Below are positions 8,471 to 14,576 of a stretch of DNA of 15,621 nt, piece after piece. The notes beneath the pieces are model-generated. The model was not told the DNA's origin. It was given only the letters and a program-made list of their open reading frames with translations, and did no database searches. Origin of the DNA: DATNPH01 sp036703315. Its GTDB lineage: Bacteria; Cyanobacteriota; Cyanobacteriia; Cyanobacteriales; Coleofasciculaceae. Numbering within the stretch: position 1 is the stretch's first letter; each line of letters begins with the position of its first letter. Position numbers and translations under genes: made by a program. The stretch covers positions 1 through 15,621 of the forward strand of contig DATNPH010000259.1 of NCBI GenBank assembly GCA_036703315.1, read 5' to 3'.

Positions 8471-8590
8471 ATACGAAATCCGGTTTTATAACCCCACTTT
8501 CAATTTTGTGATTTTTCTCCCTCAGCCTCCCCAGCTTCCCTTGCTCCTGCTGCTTTCTTAAAAAGGGGGTATTTAACCCGGATTTGGTAT
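8471..8590. mobile_element. MITE-like element with imperfect terminal inverted repeats
   Basis: ATACGAAATCCGGTTT at 8471-8486 matches the reverse complement of AACCCGGATTTGGTAT (8575-8590) at 14 of 16 bases. Weaker pairing continues inward to about 30 bp on each side (ACCCCACTTT against AAAAGGGGGT). The element is 120 bp, has no coding content, and its centre is a pyrimidine-rich run of CTCC/CTTCC units. No clear target duplication is seen. A non-autonomous transposon remnant is the best reading. Together with the terminator it fills the 336-bp gap before the SWIM gene. Confidence 0.6.
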
Positions 8591-8695
8591 GAGAGGTCAA
8601 ACCCTTGTTAATTGACCAACGGTATCTTATAAATTGCGGCTACACAAACGAAGTCTATCTGGTTTTACGAAGCCTTACCCAATCGCTCATGACCA

Positions 8696-9562
8696 ATGAC
8701 TAACTACGAAATTGAAAGCCCTGAATGGTGGGTGCAACGGTGGAATGATTTGCTCAACTCCTATCGCTTCAAAAAGCGTTTAGAAAGAGCACGCAACTAT
8801 GCACGAGAAGGCAATGTTCTCAGCATTGAATTTAAAGGACCAAAGGTGTTGGCAAGGGTACAAGGCACAGCACCAGAACCCTATGAAGTTTCCCTCTCTA
8901 TCGACCCATTCAGTGAGGAAGACTGGAATTTTGTAGTGGAAACCATGGGTGAGCAAGCGATTTACTCGGCGCAGTTGTTGGCAGGAGAAATGCCACACAA
9001 TATTGAAAAAGTTTTTGCCTCTAATGGTTTAAGCTTGTTTCCCTTTACACTATCGGATATCCATTCACGCTGTAGCTGTCCTGATCCCCAGAATCCCTGT
9101 AAACACATTGGGGCAGTTTACTATCAACTCGGCGATCGCTTCAGTGAAGACCCTTTCGTATTGTTCCAGCTACGAGGACGCACGAAAGGACAAATCCTCG
9201 ATGATCTGCGTCGTCTGCGGAGTAGGGAAGCAGGAGAGTACAGGAGCAAAGAAGCAGAGGAGCAGCACACTAGAGAAGCAATCCCAAATCCAACTCCTCC
9301 TCTTGCTAAGGAAGAGATTGGGGAAGCCATACTCCAAAATTCCCAAACTCCGCTCGACATTGAACAATTTTGGCAATACTACGAGCCACTAGATTCTTCC
9401 TTGGTTGTGATTGCACCACCACTAGACAACCGTACAGTTCTCGATGTCTTAGGGGCAATTCCCCTAGCCTCCGTTGATTCCCGTGTTATGCAGTATCTAG
9501 ATGGAGTCTACAAGGCAATCAGTCAGCAGGCTGTGATATCGGCGCTGAATCGAGAAGATTGA
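8696..9562 (+). CDS. SWIM zinc-finger protein
   Basis: The 288-residue protein has a SWIM-type zinc finger, Cys126-x-Cys128-x6-Cys135-x-His137 (CSCPDPQNPCKH), within SRCSCPD...GAVYYQLGDRF. SWIM fingers bind DNA or proteins and are often found with SNF2-type helicases; no helicase gene is in this window. The N-terminal part (WWVQRWNDLLNSYRFKKRLERARNYAREG) resembles the usual leader of bacterial SWIM proteins. The region 175-190 (RSREAGEYRSKEAEEQ) is a charged low-complexity linker encoded by degenerate GGAGNAG-like repeats. After it comes a less conserved C-terminal domain (DIEQFWQYYEPLD to the end). A nearby upstream ATG at 8689 is out of frame, so 8696 is the start. Role beyond likely DNA-associated function: unknown. 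Confidence 0.85.
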   Translation: MTNYEIESPEWWVQRWNDLLNSYRFKKRLERARNYAREGNVLSIEFKGPKVLARVQGTAPEPYEVSLSIDPFSEEDWNFVVETMGEQAIYSAQLLAGEMPHNIEKVFASNGLSLFPFTLSDIHSRCSCPDPQNPCKHIGAVYYQLGDRFSEDPFVLFQLRGRTKGQILDDLRRLRSREAGEYRSKEAEEQHTREAIPNPTPPLAKEEIGEAILQNSQTPLDIEQFWQYYEPLDSSLVVIAPPLDNRTVLDVLGAIPLASVDSRVMQYLDGVYKAISQQAVISALNRED

Positions 9563-9643
9563 AGGCTGCCAATTGACTCACAATGAGGTTAAGGACTAGG
9601 AATTAGGGGAAGGAGAAGACCAACCCCTAACCCCCAATCAAGC

Positions 9644-9716
9644 GGATACTTAAGCTCCTCCCTTGGAAAAGGAGGAGCTTGCTTTGTATAAGGGAGTTCC
9701 AAATAAAAAAGTATCC
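9644..9716. repeat. Nested stem-loop element
   Basis: Outer arms GGATACTT (9644-9651) and AAGTATCC (9709-9716) are perfect reverse complements. Directly inside the left arm, AAGCTCCTCC (9652-9661) pairs with GGAGGAGCTT (9671-9680) across a 9-nt loop. The 10-bp GC-rich hairpin could terminate transcription after the SWIM gene, but no T-run follows it. The whole looks like a small palindromic repeat unit, ending two bases before the neighbouring MITE. Confidence 0.6.
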
Positions 9717-9718
9717 AA

Positions 9719-9899
9719 TAGACCTCCTGCATGAATCATGAAATGCCCCCTGCCATTCCCAATCATGGCGGACTTTATATTCTTCTTCCCCCCAAAATTG
9801 GGGGGGCAAGGGGTCCCCTCTGGGGAACTCGGGGTTTCCTTTGGGGATTAGGGGCAGGGGGAGTAGGGGGGCGAAAATTCTATTCGTGCAGGAGGTCTA
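9719..9899. mobile_element. MITE with 13-bp perfect terminal inverted repeats, TA-flanked
   Basis: TAGACCTCCTGCA (9719-9731) is the exact reverse complement of TGCAGGAGGTCTA (9887-9899). Weaker pairing continues inward (TGAAT.. against ..ATTCG). The outermost TA on each side may be the duplicated target, as for IS630/Tc1-mariner or some IS5-group elements. The 181-bp element has no transposase. Its interior has a perfect CCCCCCAA/TTGGGGGG hairpin (9788-9805) and eight runs of at least four G on the plus strand between 9800 and 9871. Confidence 0.8.
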
Positions 9900-10324
9900 A
9901 TGTAGAGGTGAGTCGCTGCGATCAAGTGAATCCGATGACCGATTAACTTTGCTGACTTGCCCTAAAGATGGATGATTTATTTTCTGAAAATCCCTAAACA
10001 ATTTTAAAGATTAGATGAAGCTCTGTTGACTGTGTTGCTGATACTTAGCTGATTGCTTATTATCCTGACCATGTATTACACTTTCTAATAGCGTCATACA
10101 AAAACTTTCGATTAGTTCTAAGGGCTTAACAACAGGATAGCTCGCAAGAGCTTTGGATAAGTGATTATCTGATTATTTTAGGAGCTATTACGGTTGGCAA
10201 GTGCGTAATACAGCATCCTAAGCAAATCATACGAGTTGTTAAAGGGGTTGAATAATTACAGCAGTGATGCAGGGTAATCAATAGCACAGGACATTATAAA
10301 TGGCTGGATTATCTGCCCTTAAGT

Positions 10325-11638
10325 TTGGAGTTAGTGGGTCAGTACTTGTCAGAACATCCAGAGTTATCTATTGCACAGATGTTAAAGCGGCTAAAAGCCC
10401 AGCAGAAAGATGAGGTAACCGCGCCTTCAGAGCAGCAAAGGCAGAAAATCTATAGTACAGCAGAACAAGATTTGAAAGCCGCTTTTGAATTAAGCTGGCA
10501 ACAACTTGATCCACTCACACAGAAAGTTGGTCAGTTGTTGAGTTTGTTTGCATCAACTGTAATTCCTTGGGTACTTGTAGAGAGGTTGATTACAAAGTCT
10601 CTACAGGTGAATTGGTCACAAGCAGACATCAACTGGGCGAAAAAGCAACTCCACCAACAACATTTTATTGAACAGGTTGAGCAACAAGAGAATTTCTACA
10701 AAATTTCTCCATCGATTCGGACGCTTCTGCAATTCAAGTTAGCAGCATCAGCCCAAGCAGAGGATTTGACAAAAATCTTTGCTCAGGCAATGGTGGAAAT
10801 TGCTTATCAAATTCCTGACAACCCTAGTCCTAAAGCAATTGAGTTAGTAAAGGATGCTATCCCACATCTAGAAGAAGTGGCTCAAACTCTAAGTAGTGCT
10901 TTGAGTGATGAAAATTTACTCTGGCTTTTTGACAGATTGGGCAGATTTTATAAAAGTCAAGGTTTATATGCGTTAGCCGAGTCTTGGTTTGTGCAATGTT
11001 TATTAGTAGCGCAATACCGATTGGGTCATAACCATCCTGATGTTGCTGCAACGCTGAACAATTTAGCTGGGTTCTATTATTCTCTAGGATGTTACAGTAA
11101 AGCTGGAGCCCTGTATGAGCAAGCTTTATCACTGAGGAAAAACATTTTAGGAGATGAGCATCCTGATGTGGCTACAACACTGAATAATTTAGCCGCCTTG
11201 TACTATTCTCAAGGTCGCTATAGTGAAGCAAAACCCCTGTATGAGCAAGCTTTAGCACTGAGGAAACACGTCTTGGGAGATGAGCATCTTGATGTGGCTA
11301 CAACGCTCAATGATTTGGCATTACTTTACTATTCCCAGCGTCGGTATAATGAAGCAAAATCCCTGTATAAGCAAGCTTTATCACTGAGAAAACATCTTCT
11401 CGGAGATAGGCATCCTGATGTGGCTACGACACTGAACAACCTAGCAGCACTCTACAAATCTCAAGGACAGTACCGTAAAGCTGAATTTCTGTTATTGAAA
11501 GCTTTAGAAATAAATGAGCAAGTATTTGGAGTCACTCATCCTAATACAGTCATCTTCCGTAAAAATCTAGCCATTGTTCGGATGAAGAGAAACACTAGCA
11601 AGTCTTTGTTGCAGAAGTTATTTCTATTTAGGAAGTAA
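10325..11638 (+). CDS. TPR protein, probable 3' remnant of an NB-ARC/TPR (STAND) gene
   Basis: The 437-residue frame ends in five kinesin-light-chain-type TPR units of exactly 42 residues; their His landmarks (H[P/L][D/N]) are at 237, 279, 321, 363 and 405, with consensus HPDVATTLNNLAALYYSQG...EAxxLYEQALxLRK. The first 200 residues (ELVGQYLSEHPELSIAQMLKRL, FELSWQQLD, HFIEQ) resemble the winged-helix part that follows the nucleotide-binding domain in STAND proteins. The frame stays open upstream to the TGA at 10265-10267 and encodes LPLSLELVGQYL across the TTG start, a motif normally internal to such proteins (usual form LPLALELVGRYL). So P-loop and NB-ARC motifs are missing and the gene appears cut at its 5' end. 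Translation could still start at TTG 10325 or ATG 10379. TPRs mediate protein binding; full-length relatives are signalling or immunity-type ATPases. Confidence 0.8.
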   Translation: MELVGQYLSEHPELSIAQMLKRLKAQQKDEVTAPSEQQRQKIYSTAEQDLKAAFELSWQQLDPLTQKVGQLLSLFASTVIPWVLVERLITKSLQVNWSQADINWAKKQLHQQHFIEQVEQQENFYKISPSIRTLLQFKLAASAQAEDLTKIFAQAMVEIAYQIPDNPSPKAIELVKDAIPHLEEVAQTLSSALSDENLLWLFDRLGRFYKSQGLYALAESWFVQCLLVAQYRLGHNHPDVAATLNNLAGFYYSLGCYSKAGALYEQALSLRKNILGDEHPDVATTLNNLAALYYSQGRYSEAKPLYEQALALRKHVLGDEHLDVATTLNDLALLYYSQRRYNEAKSLYKQALSLRKHLLGDRHPDVATTLNNLAALYKSQGQYRKAEFLLLKALEINEQVFGVTHPNTVIFRKNLAIVRMKRNTSKSLLQKLFLFRK

Positions 11639-11721
11639 ATTCATTTTTGTCGCCAACTTCCTTGGTACAGGAGTAAAGAAATAAAAGATTAAGGACTGCT
11701 TATTGATCAGTGCTAATGGTT

Positions 11722-12112
11722 AATTGCTCAGGACTTACGCAAAGCCCCTGTATGTAGGATGGGCGTTGCTAACCAGAACTTTATAAATAGTGTATGAAGT
11801 GTCAAGCTTAATACCAAGTTGCTACTAAAGTACTACAAATCAGCTCCCTAACCCCCCTTACTAAGGTAAGGCTGATTCATTCTCGCAAAGCCAGAGTCCG
11901 CCAGGGGTTAAAACCCCTGTCTCATAGATAAAGTCCTCTCAAGAGGACTGAAAATCACTATTTGAGTCGTCTTTAGACGACTTTGGCTATTAGCCCGGAG
12001 TTTAAACTCCGGGCGGGTTTCGGGAAAACGAATCAGCCCTGCTTACTAAGGGGGGAGCAAAAATCGGATTCGTTGCAGAAAAATAGCAACTGGTATAAGT
12101 CCTGTGCTAATT
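11722..12112. mobile_element. Nested MITE-like inverted-repeat element
   Basis: Three layers of inverted repeat are visible. The outermost is CAGGACTTA (11729-11737) with TAAGTCCTG (12096-12104), with weaker AATT..GC matches extending outward. The next is ATACCAAGTTGCT (11811-11823) with AGCAACTGGTAT (12085-12096), one base different in length, continuing through a C-run and CTTACTAAG-like segment (11851-11866 against about 12042-12057). The innermost is GGCTGATTC (11870-11878) with GAATCAGCC (12030-12038), which encloses the four-hairpin core. The left side has about 72 extra bases (11738-11810) that the right side lacks. No transposase is encoded. It lies between convergent genes. Confidence 0.7.
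11870..12038. repeat. Four-hairpin structured repeat element, copy B
   Basis: CCGCC (11898-11902) faces GGCGG (12012-12016), as in copy A. Four hairpins lie between: 11902-11919 (CAGGGGTT/AACCCCTG), 11932-11949 (AGTCCTCT/AGAGGACT), 11965-11982 (AGTCGTCT/AGACGACT) and a 22-bp palindrome 11993-12014 with core CCGGAGTTTAAACTCCGG. Linkers match copy A in place and partly in sequence: CTCATAG after hairpin 1, GAAA after hairpin 2, and TTTGGCTATTAGCC (copy A: TTTAGCTATGAGCC) before hairpin 4. Stem lengths are the same or nearly so (8, 8, 8, 11 bp), while stem sequences differ, apart from copy B hairpin 2, whose stem equals copy A hairpin 3. Confidence 0.85.
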
Positions 12113-12160
12113 GAATTGAAAAGAAGCCATTAGCTGTTAACCATCAGCTATTAACAAAAG

Positions 12161-13039
12161 CTATATCGCTGGAATGGCTTGTTTTTGCTGTGCCATTTCC
12201 AAAAGACGGCGAATGCGCTCTTCAGTAGGAGGATGAGTCCGAAAAAGAGATTGCAAACCTTCTGTGGAGAGAGGATTGACAATAAGTAGTGGTGACATGG
12301 CAGGATTGCCGTTCATCGGGATGCGGTGACCAATGGACTCAAGCTTCTCCAGCGCACTGGCAAGCGCGACTGGGTTTCCTGTAAGTTCAGCAGAACCCAA
12401 GTCAGCAGAAAATTCGCGAGTGCGGGAGATGGCTAACTGAATTAGGGTCGCCGCAAGTGGAGCCAGAACAATTAAAAACAGTATACCTACAGGGTTGCCA
12501 CCTCGACGATCATCGCGAGTAACTGGCCCATAAAGGGCTCCAAAAGTGAGAATCCTTCCCAGGAAGGTGATTGCTCCAGCAATAGTACCTACAACGGCTT
12601 GAGTAAGGGTGTCGCGGTTGCGGACATGGGTAAGCTCATGTGCTAAGACACCTTCAAGTTCCTCAGGCGAAAGCAGCTCAACAATGCCTTGAGTTACAGC
12701 TACAGCAGCGTGTTCAGGGTCGCGACCTGTGGCGAAAGCGTTGGGGGATTTTGTAGGAACGAAAAATACCTTTGGCATCGGAAGGCCAGCGCGATCGCTC
12801 AGACGAGCAATCATATCATAAAGTTCTGGGGCTTCCTGACGAGCCAGAGGCTGAGCATTGTACGCCGCTAAAGCCGCTTTATCGGAGTAATACCAAGAAC
12901 CAAAACTCGTCAACGCGGCAAAGGCTAAACCCATATAAAGTCCTTGCTCATTGCCAACTAGGTAGTAACCCCCTAAAACTAGAAGACCACTGAGCAGTCC
13001 TAGCAAAGCAGCTGTCTTCAATTCATTGATGCCAAACAT
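12161..13039 (-). CDS. htpX: HtpX-family membrane zinc metalloprotease (M48)
   Basis: The 292-residue M48B protease has the zinc motif HELTH at 134-138 and the third ligand Glu209 in SRTREFSAD. Two membrane segments lie near the N-terminus (about 10-28 and 34-50) and two after the active site (about 145-170 and 185-205), the classic HtpX topology with a cytoplasmic catalytic site. VFFVPTKSPNAFATG and the closing FRTHPPTEERIRRL are also family hallmarks. HtpX degrades misfolded membrane proteins alongside FtsH; length and motifs are intact. A small two-helix membrane protein lies 173 bp upstream on the same strand and may be co-transcribed. A HIP1 palindrome lies within (12791). No heat-shock promoter or CIRCE element is visible upstream. 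Confidence 0.95.
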   Translation of the reverse strand: MFGINELKTAALLGLLSGLLVLGGYYLVGNEQGLYMGLAFAALTSFGSWYYSDKAALAAYNAQPLARQEAPELYDMIARLSDRAGLPMPKVFFVPTKSPNAFATGRDPEHAAVAVTQGIVELLSPEELEGVLAHELTHVRNRDTLTQAVVGTIAGAITFLGRILTFGALYGPVTRDDRRGGNPVGILFLIVLAPLAATLIQLAISRTREFSADLGSAELTGNPVALASALEKLESIGHRIPMNGNPAMSPLLIVNPLSTEGLQSLFRTHPPTEERIRRLLEMAQQKQAIPAI

Positions 13040-13212
13040 AATATTGGAAAGCTGGTGTTATAGATTTTTTTGCAATTTCTCCTTAACTTCCCAGATGTTG
13101 GCGGGATAAAGTCTCTATCTCATGAAAGAAATTTTCCTATTCCAATTGGTAGGGAAAACCGCGAGGAGGCAAGCTAAACCTTATTTTAGGAAGCCCATCA
13201 TCACACCCATTA

Positions 13213-13419
13213 CTACTCACCTCTAGATGATTCAAACTTAGCTTTTTTATCATTTCCTTCAATATCAGCAGTAAAGAAGGCTTGTACCAATGACCCGAGT
13301 GCCCAGAAAACTCCAAGTCCCAACAGAATGAGCATCAACGGAGCTAGACCAGCAAAGGGAGCAGTTACTAGCAGCAGCAATAAACCAACTAGCACAAGTT
13401 TTACTATAGGATTATTCAT
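13213..13419 (-). CDS. Small two-helix membrane protein
   Basis: This is a 68-residue protein of unknown function. Two hydrophobic segments (about 6-20, VKLVLVGLLLLLVTAP, and about 25-50, GLAPLMLILLGLGVFWALGSLVQAFF) are followed by a charged tail (DIEGNDKKAKFESSRGE), so it is probably an integral membrane hairpin with a soluble C-terminus. It lies upstream of htpX on the same strand with a 173-bp gap. A role near membrane-protein quality control would be guesswork. Composition and codon use look like a real gene rather than a chance frame. Confidence 0.7.
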   Translation of the reverse strand: MNNPIVKLVLVGLLLLLVTAPFAGLAPLMLILLGLGVFWALGSLVQAFFTADIEGNDKKAKFESSRGE

Positions 13420-13495
13420 CTTTACTTTTTCATCCTAAACTAGCTATACTATCTCAGTCTAGTCTTAGAAAAGTCATCTAACGAAAGAAGTAAAT

Positions 13496-14236
13496 ATGAA
13501 AAAAAATGATTTAGAATTTTATGATTCTAGCGCGGCTAACTGGTGGAATACAGATGAAAAGATATATGCTCTTTCTCATCTTAATCAACCTCGGTTTGAG
13601 TTTTTTGATCGATATGTAACTGATTGGAAAGGTTTGAAAGCTCTAGATGTAGGGTGTGGCGGCGGATTCTCCTGCGAATTTATGGCAAAAAGAGGTGTAG
13701 TAGTATCAGGCATAGATCAATCTGTCAAATGCATTAAGGCGGCTCAAGAACATGCAGCTCTTAGTGGCTTGAAAATTGACTACAAGCAAGGCTTGGCTGA
13801 AAAAATACCCTATAACGATAATACCTTTGATGTCGTAATATGTGTTGATGTTTTGGAACATGTGTCCGACGTTCAAAAAACTATTTTAGAAATTAATAGA
13901 GTATTGAAGCCTGAAGGAATATTCTTTTTTGATACTATTAACAGAAATTTTAAGTCTAAATTTGTGATGATTTGGTTAATGGAAAATATTTTGGGTGAAA
14001 TTAAACGAGGTATTCATGACTGGAAAAAATTTATTAAGCCAGAGGAATTAACTCAATTAATGTATAAAAGTGGATTTAAAAGTTTTGAAATTCAAGGATT
14101 TGATATATTTAGTAGTGCATTCAATTTAAATTTTTCTAGTTATGAAGAGTATAAAAGAACAGGAATTGTAAAAGTGAAGATAAATGATGATACTTCAATA
14201 ATGTATATCGGAAAAGCTGTGAAAGTTATTAAGTGA
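13496..14236 (+). CDS. UbiG-like class I SAM-dependent methyltransferase
   Basis: The 246-residue Rossmann methyltransferase has the SAM motif LDVGCGGG (50-57), acidic loop GID (72-74), LEHV (120-123) and KPEG (138-141). Features typical of UbiG follow: DTINRNFKSKF (146-156) and GIHDWKKFIKPEEL (172-185), with AEKIPYNDNTFDVV before. UbiG O-methylates ubiquinone precursors, but cyanobacteria make plastoquinone, which needs no such O-methylation, so the substrate here is probably another phenol or polyprenyl compound. The gene is clearly AT-rich, with sampled lines of its 3' half near 20-25% G+C, unlike its neighbours, which suggests transfer. A GAAAGAAG ribosome site precedes the ATG, and TATACT at 13445-13450 is a possible -10. 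It is divergent from the small membrane protein gene and is not in an operon. Confidence 0.88.
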   Translation: MKKNDLEFYDSSAANWWNTDEKIYALSHLNQPRFEFFDRYVTDWKGLKALDVGCGGGFSCEFMAKRGVVVSGIDQSVKCIKAAQEHAALSGLKIDYKQGLAEKIPYNDNTFDVVICVDVLEHVSDVQKTILEINRVLKPEGIFFFDTINRNFKSKFVMIWLMENILGEIKRGIHDWKKFIKPEELTQLMYKSGFKSFEIQGFDIFSSAFNLNFSSYEEYKRTGIVKVKINDDTSIMYIGKAVKVIK

Positions 14237-14323
14237 ATATCATCTTAATCATCGTACTAATGTATAAGTTTTTTTACTTTGTGAAAGATATAACTTAAAT
14301 AGGGACACGCTCAAGTTTTGTCA

Positions 14324-14576
14324 ATGTCCAAGCCGAAGAAAAAAAGTTTTTTGCTCAAAACTCCTACTTAGATCCAACGTTGCACAAAGCCAAGTACTTT
14401 CACACTTTAGAAGAAGCTAGGACATGGCTGAGTGCTAATGGTGGCGGAACGATTAAACAGCGTGGCTCAAGCCCTGTGCATTTTTCCGACTTGGGGATGA
14501 TTGTAGTGGCTGGCGTTTTGTAGAGGTTGTTGAAGCTCATCCTCTTGAGGCTGAGACAATAGGCTCTAAGGGATAA
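14324..14576 (+). pseudogene. Small gene broken by two one-base frameshifts
   Basis: Starting at ATG 14324, MSKPKKK is readable until the A7 run at 14337-14345. Adding one A puts the frame into FFAQNSYLDPTLHKAKYF, then HTLEEARTWLSANGGGTIKQ and RGSSPVHFSDLG. At the G4 run near 14493-14498 adding one G continues it as DDCSGWRFVEVVEAHPLEAE and TIGSKG, ending at TAA 14574-14576. The reconstruction is 84 codons and exactly two bases short of an intact reading frame. Without repair the frames stop at 14369 or at TAG 14521. Both losses are in homopolymers, so true decay and assembly error are equally possible. I do not recognise the family; it is a small, basic-N-terminal soluble protein. It overlaps the 3' end of the convergent sulfurtransferase gene by 40 bp. 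Confidence 0.7.

Larger units (their letters stand above)
9563..10300. other. Gene-free repeat-rich stretch
   Basis: This stretch holds a stem-loop element (9644-9716) and a MITE (9719-9899), both listed separately. From about 9900 to 10267 I see neither a plausible gene nor recognisable NB-ARC coding sequence, although the TPR gene downstream should once have had such a 5' part. The in-frame remnant of that gene starts at about 10268. Confidence 0.6.
11639..12160. other. Gene-free gap filled by a nested repeat element
   Basis: About 390 of these 522 bp belong to the nested inverted-repeat element at 11722-12112. The first 80 bp after the TPR stop show no clear terminator. The last 45 bp carry two TTAGCTGTTAACC-like direct units. 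No gene is seen. Confidence 0.6.

Noticed and set aside
9124..9376. Minus-strand open frames opposite the SWIM gene
   Set aside because: They are antisense to a well-supported coding region and show no domain or start signal.
9731..9946. 71-codon open frame on the plus strand
   Set aside because: It lies mostly inside the MITE and encodes Gly-rich low-complexity sequence from G-runs, so it is not a credible gene.
10022..10267. Hidden NB-ARC coding sequence upstream of the TPR gene
   Set aside because: Stops are frequent in the frames read, and no P-loop or other NB-ARC motif is visible.
13040..13212. Heat-shock operator upstream of htpX
   Set aside because: No CIRCE-like inverted repeat (TTAGCACTC-type) or other convincing operator was found.
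14324..14371. Tiny intact peptide MSKPKKKSFLLKTPT
   Set aside because: It is the out-of-frame start of the frameshifted gene; the downstream protein-like sequence shows that the real frame was longer.
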